Below the pieces are notes generated by a model. That model saw nothing but the letters and a program-made list of their open reading frames with translations. It was not told the DNA's origin and ran no database searches. From Neisseria sp. MVDL19-042950 (GTDB lineage Bacteria > Pseudomonadota > Gammaproteobacteria > Burkholderiales > Neisseriaceae), in contig NZ_JAUKWH010000001.1 of assembly GCF_030504625.1 (NCBI RefSeq), positions 124,001 through 188,000 on the forward strand: a stretch of 64,000 nt of DNA, written 5' to 3'. Shown piece by piece: positions 53,232 through 62,978 of this stretch (positions are counted from its first letter, which is position 1; each line of letters opens with the position of its first letter). A program made the translations under genes and the position numbers.

Positions 53232-53749
53232 TGCGTAAAATATTTTTTATTGCCGCCTTTGCCGCGTTAAGCGCATGCAGCACGCCTGCACCGCAGTATT
53301 TCACATTGCCCGACAGCCAATACAGCCAGCCCGCACGCAGAGGCAGCGAAATCGCGGTACGCGTTTATCTGGCGGAGCTGTTAAACAACGGCGGCCTTGT
53401 GTATCAAACCGATGCCTACCATGTGAATTTCGCCCGCAACCATCTTTGGGCGGGTGCGCTGGATAACGCATTGATCGCCGGTTTCAGTAACAAACTCAAT
53501 CGTTTGGATACCCGCTATATGTTTGTGCCCGCCGCACGGAGCAGCAGCGCGCAGACATTGAAAATTTATGTGGAAGCGTTTCAGGGTAGTTATCAGGGCA
53601 AGACTTTGGTAAGCGGCTATGCCTTGTGGCCGAACGGAGAGGGCAGGCCGTTCCATATCGAAACGCCGCAGCAGGGCGACGGCTATACCGCGATGGTCGA
53701 ATCGCTTAACAAAGGCTTGGAAGATGCCGCACAAGCGATTGTCTATTAA
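53231..53749 (+). CDS. pqiC: outer membrane lipoprotein PqiC
   Basis: 172 residues. Lipoprotein signal (MRKIFFIAAFAALSAC, Cys16) and the ABC-auxiliary-type fold of PqiC (YFTLPDSQYSQ, then RVYLAELLNNGGLVYQTDAYHVNFARNHLWA). It docks the PqiB channel to the outer membrane. It is translationally coupled to pqiB and is the last gene of the operon, before a DUS-pair terminator. Confidence 0.93.
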   Translation: MRKIFFIAAFAALSACSTPAPQYFTLPDSQYSQPARRGSEIAVRVYLAELLNNGGLVYQTDAYHVNFARNHLWAGALDNALIAGFSNKLNRLDTRYMFVPAARSSSAQTLKIYVEAFQGSYQGKTLVSGYALWPNGEGRPFHIETPQQGDGYTAMVESLNKGLEDAAQAIVY

Positions 53750-53765
53750 TTCGTCTTGCAATCTT

Positions 53766-53802
53766 AAAAGGCCGTCTGAAAAGCTTTTTCAGACGGCCTT
53801 TG
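53766..53802 (+). terminator. DUS-pair terminator after pqiABC
   Basis: AAAGGCCGTCTGAAAA and TTTTCAGACGGCCTTT around a short loop. Confidence 0.85.
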
Positions 53803-53888
53803 CCGTTTATCTGACGGATATCTCACCCGCATTAGCGGAAATGCCGTTTTTCGGCTAAAATGTGCAGCTATTTGATTCCGATTTTATC

Positions 53889-53929
53889 AGGCCGTCTGAA
53901 AAAGCCGGACACTGTTTCAGACGGCCTAC
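53889..53929 (+). repeat. inverted DUS pair upstream of lepA
   Basis: AGGCCGTCTGAAA and TTTCAGACGGCCT with a 15-base loop, just upstream of the lepA ribosome site. Confidence 0.75.
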
Positions 53930-53947
53930 ACAGCACAAAAGAGTAGT

Positions 53948-55753
53948 ATGTCTAACTCAATGAAAAACATCAGAAACTTTTCCATTATCGCCCACATCGA
54001 CCACGGCAAATCCACATTGGCCGACCGCTTTATCCAATATTGCGGCGGTTTGGAAATGCGCGAAATGAGCACGCAGGTGCTGGATTCGATGGATATCGAA
54101 AAAGAGCGCGGCATTACCATCAAAGCGCAAACCGCCGCCCTGAGCTACAAAGCGCGCGACGGGCAAACCTATCAGCTCAATCTGATCGACACCCCCGGAC
54201 ACGTCGACTTTTCCTACGAAGTTTCCCGCTCGTTATCTGCTTGCGAAGGCGCGCTTTTGGTTGTGGACGCTTCGCAAGGCGTGGAAGCGCAAACCGTGGC
54301 CAACTGCTACACCGCGATTGATCTGGGCGTGGAAGTAGTGCCCGTGCTGAACAAAATCGATTTGCCCGCCGCCGACCCCGACCGCGTGGCGCAGGAAATT
54401 GAAGACATCATCGGCATCGATGCCGTCGGCGCCGTAACCTGTTCGGCCAAAAGCGGCTTGGGCGTGGAAGACGTGTTGGAAGAAATCGTAGCCAAAATTC
54501 CCGCTCCCGAAGGTGATGAAGATGCACCCTTGCAAGCCATGATTATCGACTCTTGGTTTGATAATTACGTCGGCGTGGTGATGCTTATCCGAGTGAAAGA
54601 AGGCCGTCTGAAACTGAAAGACAAGCTGCTGTTTATGAGCACCAAAGCCGAAACACAGGCGGAGCAATTGGGTGTATTCACGCCGAAATCGTTGCAAAAA
54701 CAAGAATTAAAGGCCGGCGAAGTAGGCTTTCTGATTACCGGTATCAAAGAATTGAATGCCGCCAAAGTAGGCGACACTATTACTTTGACGGCCAACCCTG
54801 CTGCCGAGGCTCTGCCCGGTTTCCAAGAGGTTCAATCACAGGTATTTGCCGGTTTGTATCCGGTGGAAAGCCACGATTATGAAGCCTTGCGCGACGCTTT
54901 GGAAAAACTGCAATTAAACGACGCTTCGCTGAAATTCGAGCCGGAAGTTTCCCAAGCGTTGGGTTTCGGTTTCCGCTGCGGCTTCTTGGGGCTGTTGCAT
55001 TTGGAAATCGTGCAGGAGCGCTTGGAGCGCGAATTCGATATGGACTTGATTACCACTGCGCCGACGGTGGTGTATGAAGTATTGCTGAAAAACGGCGAAA
55101 AAATCGAAGTGGAAAACCCATCCAAACTGCCGGATGTCGGTTTGATCGATACTATTTTCGAGCCGATTATTACCTCTACTATTCTGGTGCCGCAAGAATA
55201 CGTGGGTGCCGTGATGACCTTGTGCAACCAAAAACGCGGGGTGCAGAGAAACATGCAATACATGGGCCGGCAAGTGATGCTGACTTATGATCTGCCCATG
55301 AACGAAGTGGTAATGGATTTCTTCGACAAACTGAAATCCACTTCGCGCGGCTATGCTTCGTTGGATTACGAATTCAAAGAATTCCAAGCAGCCGATCTGA
55401 TTAAGCTGGATATTATGGTGAACGGCGAAAAAGTTGATGCCTTGAGCCTGATAGTCCACCGCTCCAATGCCGTGTTCCGCGGCCGCGAACTGGCGGCGAA
55501 AATGCGCGAACTGATTCCGCGCCAGATGTTCGATATTGCCGTACAAGCGGCGATCGGCAGCCAGATTATCGCCCGCGAAACCGTGAAAGCCCTGCGTAAA
55601 AACGTATTGGCCAAATGTTACGGCGGCGATATCACGCGTAAGAAAAAACTTCTTGAAAAACAAAAAGCCGGTAAACGCCGTATGAAACAGGTCGGCAATG
55701 TGGAAATTCCGCAGAGCGCGTTCTTGGCTATTTTGCAGGTTGGGGATAAATAA
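53948..55753 (+). CDS. lepA: translation elongation factor 4 (LepA)
   Basis: 601-residue GTPase. G1 [10 protein letters not shown]3 DTPGHVDF and G4 NKID are intact, with the LepA-specific C-terminal domain ([19 protein letters not shown]). It acts on stalled or poorly initiated ribosomes. The ATG at 53948 has AAGAG upstream; a second ATG four codons later matches the E. coli start but lacks a ribosome site. It overlaps lepB by one base. Confidence 0.97.
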   Translation: MSNSMKNIRNFSIIAHIDHGKSTLADRFIQYCGGLEMREMSTQVLDSMDIEKERGITIKAQTAALSYKARDGQTYQLNLIDTPGHVDFSYEVSRSLSACEGALLVVDASQGVEAQTVANCYTAIDLGVEVVPVLNKIDLPAADPDRVAQEIEDIIGIDAVGAVTCSAKSGLGVEDVLEEIVAKIPAPEGDEDAPLQAMIIDSWFDNYVGVVMLIRVKEGRLKLKDKLLFMSTKAETQAEQLGVFTPKSLQKQELKAGEVGFLITGIKELNAAKVGDTITLTANPAAEALPGFQEVQSQVFAGLYPVESHDYEALRDALEKLQLNDASLKFEPEVSQALGFGFRCGFLGLLHLEIVQERLEREFDMDLITTAPTVVYEVLLKNGEKIEVENPSKLPDVGLIDTIFEPIITSTILVPQEYVGAVMTLCNQKRGVQRNMQYMGRQVMLTYDLPMNEVVMDFFDKLKSTSRGYASLDYEFKEFQAADLIKLDIMVNGEKVDALSLIVHRSNAVFRGRELAAKMRELIPRQMFDIAVQAAIGSQIIARETVKALRKNVLAKCYGGDITRKKKLLEKQKAGKRRMKQVGNVEIPQSAFLAILQVGDK

Positions 55754-56739
55754 TGAGCAAAACTTTGATACTTGGCGCAGTTGCCGCCCTGATTATCGGC
55801 TTGGTGCTGTTTGCCAAAAGCAATAAAGAGCGCGAAGAAAACGGCGAATGGAGCAATTCGCTGCAATGGGGCTATCTGTTGATGATGGTGGGTACGTTCG
55901 GCGTGTTGTCGGCATTCATGAGTTTTACCGCCGTTTTGCTGATTTTCGTGCTGTTTACCGGTGTGGTTTGGATTATCCATAAAGGCCGTCTGAAAAAGCA
56001 GGCGGGAAGTGTGGAAAGCAATCATTTTACCGATTATATGGGCGGTTTTTTCCCGATTATTCTGGTGGTATTCGTGTTGCGTACTTTTATCGGCGAACCG
56101 TTCCAGATTCCTTCCAGCTCGATGCGTCCCGGTTTGGTAGTCGGCGATTTTATTTTGGTGAATAAGTTTGCCTACGGCATCCGCACGCCGATCATCAATA
56201 ACGTTTTGATCCCGGTGGGCAGCGTGGAACGGGGCAATGTTGTGGTGTTCAATTACCCTGAAGACACGTCTATCAACTACATCAAGCGCGCCGTCGGTTT
56301 GCCGGGCGATTTGGTTGAATATAAAGACAAGGTGTTGAGCGTTAACGGGAAAGTGGTAGAAGATCATGCCGTCGGCGAACAAAGCTATACGGAAAATACC
56401 CGCCAGTACGGTTCCCTCACCGTTCATGCCGAAGCATTTAAAGAAACGCTCGGTTCGCACCAGTTTGAAGTGTTGAAAATTCCGGAACAGCCCAGCTTCC
56501 TGCCGCAAGGCGTGCGTCCCGAATTTGCCCACCACCAGAATTGCGAGTATGCGGAAGACGGATCATGGTTCAGATGCGTTGTGCCCGAAGGCCATTATTT
56601 TATGATGGGCGATAACCGCGATAATAGTGAAGACTCGCGTTATTGGGGCTTTGTCAGCGATAAGCTGATTGTCGGCAAGGCTTTCTTTATTTGGATGAAT
56701 TTCGGCGATATAAGCCGTATCGGTATGAAAATCCGATAG
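55753..56739 (+). CDS. lepB: signal peptidase I
   Basis: 328 residues. Two or three N-terminal hydrophobic segments, then the catalytic periplasmic domain with Ser123 in PSSSMRPGL and Lys178 in YIKRAVGLPGD, the general base, and the conserved GDNRDNSEDSRYWGFV box. It cleaves signal peptides of exported preproteins. A DUS lies inside the gene at the cytoplasmic loop between membrane segments (HKGRLKKQ), an apparently tolerated insertion. It is coupled to lepA. Confidence 0.97.
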   Translation: MSKTLILGAVAALIIGLVLFAKSNKEREENGEWSNSLQWGYLLMMVGTFGVLSAFMSFTAVLLIFVLFTGVVWIIHKGRLKKQAGSVESNHFTDYMGGFFPIILVVFVLRTFIGEPFQIPSSSMRPGLVVGDFILVNKFAYGIRTPIINNVLIPVGSVERGNVVVFNYPEDTSINYIKRAVGLPGDLVEYKDKVLSVNGKVVEDHAVGEQSYTENTRQYGSLTVHAEAFKETLGSHQFEVLKIPEQPSFLPQGVRPEFAHHQNCEYAEDGSWFRCVVPEGHYFMMGDNRDNSEDSRYWGFVSDKLIVGKAFFIWMNFGDISRIGMKIR

Positions 56740-56755
56740 TTGGATCCGTCTTGAT

Positions 56756-56788
56756 GAGGCCGTCTGAAAAAAGTTTTCAGACGGCCTT
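56756..56788 (+). terminator. DUS-pair terminator after lepB
   Basis: AGGCCGTCTGAAAA and TTTTCAGACGGCCT with a short loop and T run. Confidence 0.85.
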
Positions 56789-56899
56789 TGTTATGAATAA
56801 GGATATATGGCCGCGAAAAGTGGCGGTTTATCCGTTATACATTGAAAATAAACAATAATCAGCGCATAATGACTTTCACTTTTTGAAAAAGGAATACCC

Positions 56900-58087
56900 A
56901 TGCAAAACTATCTGACTCCCAATTTTGCTTTCGCTCCCGTCATTCCCGATCACGCCTCCGGCAGTCGGGTGTGGGATAGTGAAGGGCGGGAATACATTGA
57001 TTTGGCAGGTGGTATTGCGGTGAATGCGTTGGGGCACTGCCACCCCGTATTGGTTAAGGCGTTAACCGAGCAGGCGGGCAAATTGTGGCATATCTCCAAT
57101 ATCTACACTACCGAACCCACACAAAAACTGGCAAAAAAGCTGACCGAGCATACTTTTGCCGAGAAAGTGTTTTTTTGCAACTCCGGTGCGGAAGCCAATG
57201 AAGCGGCGTTAAAACTGGCACGCAAATATGCCCGCGATCATTTCGGCGAAGGTAAAAACGAAATCATCGCCTGCATCAACGGTTTTCACGGGCGCACATT
57301 GTTCACGGTTTCCGTAGGCGGCCAGCCGAAATACAGCCAAGATTTCGCCCCTTTGCCACCTGCCATTTCCCATGTGCCGTTCAATGATGTGAAAGCATTG
57401 TCCGAAGCGGTCAGCGAGCGAACTTGCGCAGTTATCCTCGAACCGATACAAGGCGAAAGCGGTGTTTTGCCGGTGGATGCCGAATTTTTGCAGGCTGCTC
57501 GCCGGTTATGTGATGAAAACCATGCTTTGTTGATTTTGGATGAAGTGCAAACAGGCATGGGGCGCACCGGCAAATTATTTACTTATGAACATTACGGCGT
57601 TACGCCCGATATTCTTACCAGTGCCAAAGCGCTCGGCAGCGGCTTTCCGATTGGTGCGATGCTGACGACCGATAAAATCGCTTCGGCTTTTACTCCGGGA
57701 ACACACGGTACCACTTTTGGCGGAAACCCGCTGGCCTGTGCCGTTGCCGGAAGTGCTTTCGATGTGATTAATGCGGCGGATACGTTGGAAAACGTTCATC
57801 AGCAAGGAGAAAAGCTGAAGGCCGTCTTAAAAGATTTGGGTAATGAAACAGGCGTGTTTAAAGAAGTTCGCGGTATGGGGTTGCTGATAGGCTGCGTGTT
57901 GGCGGACGAATATGCAGGCCGTGCCGGAGAGTTGACGCAAGAAGCGTTGAAACACGGCTTGATGATTTTAGTGGCCGGCGGAAATGTTATCCGCTTGGCG
58001 CCCAGCTTGTTGTTGAATGACGAAGATAGGGAAGAAGGAATACGCCGCTTGCGTTTGGCGGTATCGGCGTGGCTGGGGAAGCAGTAG
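56900..58087 (+). CDS. argD: acetylornithine aminotransferase
   Basis: 395-residue class III PLP enzyme. N-acetylornithine/2-oxoglutarate transamination in arginine synthesis, possibly also succinyldiaminopimelate transamination. The PLP lysine is in SAKALGSGFPIGAML, with NSGAEANEAALKLARK and EPIQGESGVLP typical of ArgD/AstC. The start follows AAAAAGGAATACCC. It ends at a DUS-pair terminator. Confidence 0.95.
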   Translation: MQNYLTPNFAFAPVIPDHASGSRVWDSEGREYIDLAGGIAVNALGHCHPVLVKALTEQAGKLWHISNIYTTEPTQKLAKKLTEHTFAEKVFFCNSGAEANEAALKLARKYARDHFGEGKNEIIACINGFHGRTLFTVSVGGQPKYSQDFAPLPPAISHVPFNDVKALSEAVSERTCAVILEPIQGESGVLPVDAEFLQAARRLCDENHALLILDEVQTGMGRTGKLFTYEHYGVTPDILTSAKALGSGFPIGAMLTTDKIASAFTPGTHGTTFGGNPLACAVAGSAFDVINAADTLENVHQQGEKLKAVLKDLGNETGVFKEVRGMGLLIGCVLADEYAGRAGELTQEALKHGLMILVAGGNVIRLAPSLLLNDEDREEGIRRLRLAVSAWLGKQ

Positions 58088-58117
58088 CCGGTTTATTGCT
58101 TTGATATGTAAATGATA

Positions 58118-58150
58118 AGAGGCCGTCTGAAAACTTTTCAGACGGCCTCT
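58118..58150. terminator. bidirectional DUS-pair terminator
   Basis: AGAGGCCGTCTGAAAA and TTTTCAGACGGCCTCT lie between convergent argD and the DUF1232 gene. Confidence 0.85.
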
Positions 58151-58161
58151 GCCATCAAATC

Positions 58162-58527
58162 TTATCTGTTGAACAGTTTCTCTGTGGCAATACGTGCTTT
58201 TTCGCGGATTTCTTCGGTTAAATAGCTTTTAACTTGAGCGTAAACCAAAGTAATGACTGCGATGTCGTCGCTGAATCCCAAAGGCCCGAGCAAATCGGGA
58301 ATACTGTCTATCGGGCTGAGGAAGTAAACCAAAGCGCCGAGGATAATGACTTTGGCGCGTTTGGGTGTGGTGGGTGCTTTAAACAGAAAATACAGCGCAT
58401 ACAGTTGGCGAACCACCGGTGCGCCGAGCCTGCCGGCGAAACGGCCGAGTTTGCGCAAAAAACTAGGGTCGTCCAATTTTCGGCGGCGGAATTTGGGGAT
58501 GAACTCTTCAGGAGACGGTCTGTGCAT
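58162..58527 (-). CDS. DUF1232 (YkvA-like) membrane protein
   Basis: 121 residues. A basic N-terminus precedes the DUF1232 core KAKVIILGALVYFLSPIDSIPDLLGPLGFSDDIAVI, which carries the SPIDSIPD signature of the family. One or two short hydrophobic helices. Function unknown. No clear minus-strand ribosome site, but the family match is strong. Confidence 0.88.
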   Translation of the reverse strand: MHRPSPEEFIPKFRRRKLDDPSFLRKLGRFAGRLGAPVVRQLYALYFLFKAPTTPKRAKVIILGALVYFLSPIDSIPDLLGPLGFSDDIAVITLVYAQVKSYLTEEIREKARIATEKLFNR

Positions 58528-58564
58528 ATTAAAAACCTCGTGGTGTGTAATATGTAATACGTTT

Positions 58565-58661
58565 GAAACGTCGCAAAACTTTTCTTGTGGCGCATTGAAG
58601 TGTTGTCAGCGGTTACTATACCTTAAACCACTTCCGCCTCGAGGAATTTTGCAAAGGTTTC
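58565..58661. mobile_element. possible MITE-like remnant of an IS5-group element
   Basis: The right end GGAATTTTGCAAAGGTTTC is nearly identical to the inverse of an IS1106-type terminal repeat as I recall it. The left end GAAACGTCGCAAAACTT is an imperfect inverted copy. The 97 bp between carry no transposase. This is uncertain and rests on remembered sequence. Confidence 0.3.
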
Positions 58662-58817
58662 GTTCCGTACATGGGGAAAGGTTGTCGTAATTGCAAGTGA
58701 AAGTATATTTGACAGTCGGTTAAAGAAAGAAAAAGCGCAAAGCGGTATGCTTTACATAATGAAGGCTGCAACCGCATATGCATCGGATGGGCTTTGGTGC
58801 ACAAGAAACAGATGTAG

Positions 58818-58882
58818 AAAGGCCGTCTGAAAAAGCGGACGGTGCGATAAATGTCTCGGGCTTGTTTTCAGACGGCCTTTTC
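58818..58882 (-). terminator. widely spaced DUS pair downstream of mdh
   Basis: AAGGCCGTCTGAAAA and TTTTCAGACGGCCTTTT are separated by about 33 bases, beyond the mdh stop on the minus strand. Confidence 0.55.
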
Positions 58883-58895
58883 GGGTTTTAAAAGA

Positions 58896-59873
58896 TTACA
58901 GCAGGTGGGCAACGCCTGCTTTTTCTTCTTCCAGTTCTTTCAACGTGATATTGATGCGCTCTTGGCTGAATTCATCGATTTCCAAACCTTGAACCAGTTT
59001 GTATTCGCCGTTTTCGCAAGTAACGGGGAAACCGAACATGGTGCCTTCGGGAATGCCGTAAGAACCGTCAGACGGAATGCCCATCGTTACCCATTTGCCG
59101 TTGGTGCCCAACACCCAATCGCGGATATGGTCGATGGCGGCATTGGCGGCAGAAGCGGCGGAAGACAGGTCGCGTGCTTCGATAATGGCCGCGCCGCGTT
59201 TGCCCACGGTAGGCAGGAATACATCGGCGTTCCATTCTTGGTCGTTGATCATATCTTTTACACTTTCGCCGTTGATGGTGGCGAAGCGGTAATCGGCATA
59301 CATGGTGGGAGAGTGGTTGCCCCATACGCACAGTTTTTCAATCTCGGCCACAGGCTTGCCGGTTTTCTCGGCGATTTGGCTTAATGCACGGTTGTGGTCG
59401 AGGCGCAGCATGGCGGTGAAGTTTTTGGCAGGCAAATCGGGAGCCGATTTCATGGCGATGTAGGCATTGGTGTTCGCGGGGTTGCCGACAACCAGCACTT
59501 TTACGTTACGGTCGGCCACTTTGTTCAGCGCTGCTCCTTGCACGGTAAAGATTTCTCCGTTGGCTTGCAGCAAGTCGGCACGTTCCATACCTTTGCTGCG
59601 CGGGCGCGAACCCACCAAAATGGCGATTTGCGCATCTTTGAACGCTTCTTCGGGGTTGTCGGTAGTGAACATGCCGGCCAGAAGCGGAAACGCGCAATCC
59701 TGTAATTCCATCATCACGCCTTTTACGGCATTTTGAGCCTGAGGCAAATCCAGCAACTGCAAAATAACGGGTTGGTCTTTACCCAGCATTTCACCGCTAG
59801 CGATGCGGAACAATAAAGCATAACCAATTTGACCTGCTGCACCGGTAACGGCAACGCGAACGGGTGTTTTCAT
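58896..59873 (-). CDS. mdh: malate dehydrogenase
   Basis: 325 residues, NAD-dependent. Rossmann motif [11 protein letters not shown], substrate Arg pair in [14 protein letters not shown], and the catalytic His region [12 protein letters not shown], all as in the cytosolic-type bacterial Mdh. The start has AGGAGAG on the minus strand. It interconverts malate and oxaloacetate and stands beside sdhCDAB, next to the rest of the TCA genes. Probably monocistronic. Confidence 0.97.
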   Translation of the reverse strand: MKTPVRVAVTGAAGQIGYALLFRIASGEMLGKDQPVILQLLDLPQAQNAVKGVMMELQDCAFPLLAGMFTTDNPEEAFKDAQIAILVGSRPRSKGMERADLLQANGEIFTVQGAALNKVADRNVKVLVVGNPANTNAYIAMKSAPDLPAKNFTAMLRLDHNRALSQIAEKTGKPVAEIEKLCVWGNHSPTMYADYRFATINGESVKDMINDQEWNADVFLPTVGKRGAAIIEARDLSSAASAANAAIDHIRDWVLGTNGKWVTMGIPSDGSYGIPEGTMFGFPVTCENGEYKLVQGLEIDEFSQERINITLKELEEEKAGVAHLL

Positions 59874-60478
59874 ACCAAAACTCTCCTGAATTAATTGTTT
59901 GTGTAAAGAAACAGTGTTTTGTCGGAAGAATGTTTTCAGACGGCCTTATCAAACGGATGTGCCGCATGAGCGGTCTTCATAGAACACTGATAAGTATGCT
60001 GTGACGGATATTGGTTGTATGTGCAATAAAATCGGCTTCTACGCAGGAACAAGCGTGGGAAGCCGTGCCACGACATTTGTAATCATACCAAATTTATTGA
60101 TAGGGGCAATATTATTTTGTAGTCGCCTGAAACTTTTCAAATGCGATAAGTCCATAGCAATAAATAAGTGTCGGACGGAACTATCATATATATTGACCGT
60201 AGCCGTTTCTTTTGCGGCCTTTGAGAGCATCGGGAAAATAAATATCGCCCGTTTTTTGAAAAATGATCCGGCACGAAAGCCGGTGAAAGGCTCTTGGTTT
60301 GTAAGGTTGACGTTAAATTTCATTAAAAAACCGCTAAAGGGGGCTGTTCAATATTTGGCAAACCATGTAAATTACGTGCTGAAGTAGTTTTGTGTAGCTT
60401 GATTTTAAATAAAGTTTGGGCAAAACACTTCTCGGTTTTGAGAATTTGAGAAAAATACTGTAGAAAGAGGATATTGAA
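59874..60478. other. 605 bp region between mdh and sdhC
   Basis: Contains one single DUS (59935-59946) and two overlapping candidate ORFs on opposite strands (60001-60387 plus, 60039-60323 minus), neither with a family match or a good ribosome site. The sdh promoter presumably lies in the last 100 bases but is not clear. Confidence 0.5.
59935..59946 (-). repeat. single DNA uptake sequence
   Basis: TTCAGACGGCCT without an inverted partner, about 60 bases upstream of mdh. Confidence 0.85.
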
Positions 60479-60856
60479 ATGCAGACGAAACAGCGCCCTG
60501 TATTCCTTGAACTCCCTAATATCAGGTTGCCGATACCCGGGATTGTTTCCATTCTGCACCGCATCAGCGGGGTCATTTTGTTTGTGAGCCTGCCGTTATT
60601 GCTGTGCTTTCTTAGCGGCACGTTAAGTCGTGAAGCTGCATTCGAAACGTATCGTGCAGTTGTTGCCAACCCTTTTGTCAAACTTGCTTTAATCGGATTG
60701 CTTTGGGCCTATTTGCATCATCTATTGGCCGGCATCCGTTTTTTATTTTTGGACGCCCATAAAGGTTTGGAATTGCAAACTGCACGCGCAACTGCGAAAT
60801 TGGTATTCGTTGCAGCTTTGATTTTAACTGTCGTGATAGGAGCATGGTTATGGTAG
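60479..60856 (+). CDS. sdhC: succinate dehydrogenase cytochrome b556 subunit
   Basis: 125 residues with three membrane helices. It starts at the ATG after AAAGAGG. SIHR-type heme/quinone region is seen as SILHRISGVILF and the heme His ligand in YLHHLLAGIRFL. Overlaps sdhD by 7 bases. Anchors the catalytic SdhAB to the inner membrane and binds quinone. Confidence 0.95.
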   Translation: MQTKQRPVFLELPNIRLPIPGIVSILHRISGVILFVSLPLLLCFLSGTLSREAAFETYRAVVANPFVKLALIGLLWAYLHHLLAGIRFLFLDAHKGLELQTARATAKLVFVAALILTVVIGAWLW

Positions 60857-61197
60857 ACCGCAAATTGGCCGGTGCCCATTACGGCCTGCGTGATTGGGCG
60901 ATGCAGCGCGTAACAGCCGTGATTATGCTGATTTACACCGTTGCATTCATTATTTTTCTTTTGTCATTGCCCGGCGATTATGAGTCTTGGCAAGCATTTT
61001 TCTCCCAAATTTGGGTGAAAGTATTTACCCAGGTTACTTTTATTGCTGTATTCCTGCACGCTTGGGTAGGTATCCGCGATTTGTGGATGGACTATATCAA
61101 GCCGTTCGGACTGCGCTTGTTTTTACAGGTGGCCACTATCGTTTGGCTGGTAGGCTGTTTGGTGTATTCGGTTAAAGTAATTTGGGGTATCGTATGA
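60850..61197 (+). CDS. sdhD: succinate dehydrogenase hydrophobic membrane anchor
   Basis: 115 residues from the ATG at 60850 (TAGGAGC upstream) rather than 60844. Three membrane helices; [17 protein letters not shown] and [17 protein letters not shown] are typical of SdhD, including the heme-coordinating His in the latter. It overlaps sdhC and shares an ATGA with sdhA, so the operon is tightly coupled. Confidence 0.94.
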   Translation: MVDRKLAGAHYGLRDWAMQRVTAVIMLIYTVAFIIFLLSLPGDYESWQAFFSQIWVKVFTQVTFIAVFLHAWVGIRDLWMDYIKPFGLRLFLQVATIVWLVGCLVYSVKVIWGIV

Positions 61198-62957
61198 GTT
61201 TTCCTGTTCGTAAGTTTGATGCTGTAATTGTTGGCGGCGGCGGTGCCGGTTTGCGTGCCGCTCTGCAATTGTCAAAGTCTGGTTTGAATACAGCCGTATT
61301 GTCTAAAGTTTTCCCTACCCGCTCTCACACCGTAGCTGCCCAAGGCGGTATTTCCGCTTCTTTGGGTAACGTGCAGGAAGACCGTTGGGACTGGCACATG
61401 TACGACACCGTAAAAGGTTCGGATTGGTTGGGCGACCAAGATGCCATCGAATTCATGTGCCGCCGTGCTCCTGAAGCCGTTATCGAGTTGGAGCATATGG
61501 GCATGCCTTTCGACCGCGTAGAGAGTGGCAAAATTTATCAACGTCCTTTTGGTGGCCATACCGCCGAACACGGTAAGCGTGCGGTAGAACGTGCTTGTGC
61601 AGTGGCCGACCGTACCGGCCATGCCATGTTGCATACGCTGTATCAGCAAAATGTACGTGCCAACACCCAATTTTTTGTGGAGTGGACGGCGCTGGATCTG
61701 ATCCGTAACGAAAACGGCGATGTCGTCGGCGTAACCGCTATGGAAATGGAAAGCGGCGATGTTTATATCTTCCATGCCAAAGCCGTATTGTTTGCCACAG
61801 GCGGTGCGGGCCGTATTTATGCTTCTTCAACCAATGCCTTCATGAATACCGGCGACGGCTTGGGTATTTGTGCCCGTGCGGGTATTCCGCTCGAAGACAT
61901 GGAATTCTGGCAATTCCATCCCACAGGTGTGGCCGGAGCCGGCGTATTGATTACCGAAGGCGTGCGTGGCGAAGGCGGTATTCTGCTGAACTGCGACGGC
62001 GAACGTTTCATGGAACGTTATGCGCCGACCGTAAAAGATTTGGCTTCTCGCGACGTGGTTTCGCGAGCTATGGCGATGGAAATTTATGAAGGCCGTGGCT
62101 GCGGTAAAAATAAAGACCATGTGTTGCTGAAAATCGACCATATCGGTGCGGAAAAAATTATGGAAAAACTGCCGGGTATCCGCGAGATTTCCATCCAGTT
62201 TGCCGGTATCGACCCGATTAAAGATCCGATTCCGGTTGTGCCGACCACTCACTACATGATGGGCGGTATTCCTACCAATTATTTGGGCGAAGTGGTTGTG
62301 CCGCAAGGCGATAATCCCGAAGCCGTAGTGAACGGTTTATATGCAGCCGGAGAATGTGCTTGTGCTTCCGTGCATGGTGCCAACCGTTTAGGTACCAACT
62401 CCCTGTTAGACTTGGTTGTATTCGGTAAATCTGCCGGCGACAGCATGATTGAGTATATTAACAAGCAAGACGGCTGGAAAGAGTTGCCCGGCAATGCAGG
62501 CAAGCTTACCAAACGGCGTTTGGATCGTTTGAATAACCAAACCGGCGGAGAGAATGTAGATGAATTGCGTCGCGAGTTACAACGCACGGTTCAACTGCAT
62601 GCCGGTGTGTTCCGTACCGATGCCATCTTAAAAGAAGGTGTGGATAAGGTATTGACGATTGCAGAGCGCGTGAAAAATACCGAAATTAAAGACAAGAGCC
62701 AAGTATGGAATACCGCACGCATAGAGGCTTTGGAGTTGGATAACTTGATTGAGGTGGCCAAAGCTACTTTAGTATCCGCCGAAGCGCGTAAAGAATCGCG
62801 CGGAGCACATGCTTCGGACGACCACCCCGAGCGCGATGATGAAAATTGGATGAAACACACCCTTTTCTACACCGCCGACAACAGCTTGTCCTACAAACCG
62901 GTTCACACCAAACCACTTACCGTCGACTATATTGAACCGGCCAAGCGCGTTTACTAA
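61194..62957 (+). CDS. sdhA: succinate dehydrogenase flavoprotein subunit
   Basis: 587 residues from the ATG at 61194 (the track's TTG start is not needed). FAD motif [16 protein letters not shown], covalent-FAD His45 in [15 protein letters not shown], the dicarboxylate-binding HPTG, and the catalytic Arg region [19 protein letters not shown]. Oxidises succinate to fumarate. Its length and C-terminus (YIEPAKRVY) match the SdhA family. Confidence 0.97.
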   Translation: MSFPVRKFDAVIVGGGGAGLRAALQLSKSGLNTAVLSKVFPTRSHTVAAQGGISASLGNVQEDRWDWHMYDTVKGSDWLGDQDAIEFMCRRAPEAVIELEHMGMPFDRVESGKIYQRPFGGHTAEHGKRAVERACAVADRTGHAMLHTLYQQNVRANTQFFVEWTALDLIRNENGDVVGVTAMEMESGDVYIFHAKAVLFATGGAGRIYASSTNAFMNTGDGLGICARAGIPLEDMEFWQFHPTGVAGAGVLITEGVRGEGGILLNCDGERFMERYAPTVKDLASRDVVSRAMAMEIYEGRGCGKNKDHVLLKIDHIGAEKIMEKLPGIREISIQFAGIDPIKDPIPVVPTTHYMMGGIPTNYLGEVVVPQGDNPEAVVNGLYAAGECACASVHGANRLGTNSLLDLVVFGKSAGDSMIEYINKQDGWKELPGNAGKLTKRRLDRLNNQTGGENVDELRRELQRTVQLHAGVFRTDAILKEGVDKVLTIAERVKNTEIKDKSQVWNTARIEALELDNLIEVAKATLVSAEARKESRGAHASDDHPERDDENWMKHTLFYTADNSLSYKPVHTKPLTVDYIEPAKRVY

Positions 62958-62978
62958 AAAATATAAGGAACACAACAC

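Larger units (their letters stand above)
58528..58895. other. 368 bp intergenic region with possible IS-end remnants
   Basis: No convincing gene. It contains two imperfect inverted segments at 58565-58580 and 58643-58661 that resemble IS5-group ends, and a widely spaced DUS pair (58818-58882) before mdh. Plus-strand ORFs here are shadows. Confidence 0.5.

Noticed and set aside
60039-60323. 94-codon minus-strand ORF between mdh and sdhC
   Set aside because: No ribosome site or family; overlaps the plus-strand ORF.
60001-60387. 128-codon plus-strand ORF between mdh and sdhC
   Set aside because: GTG start without Shine-Dalgarno, no family match and overlap with an opposite ORF.
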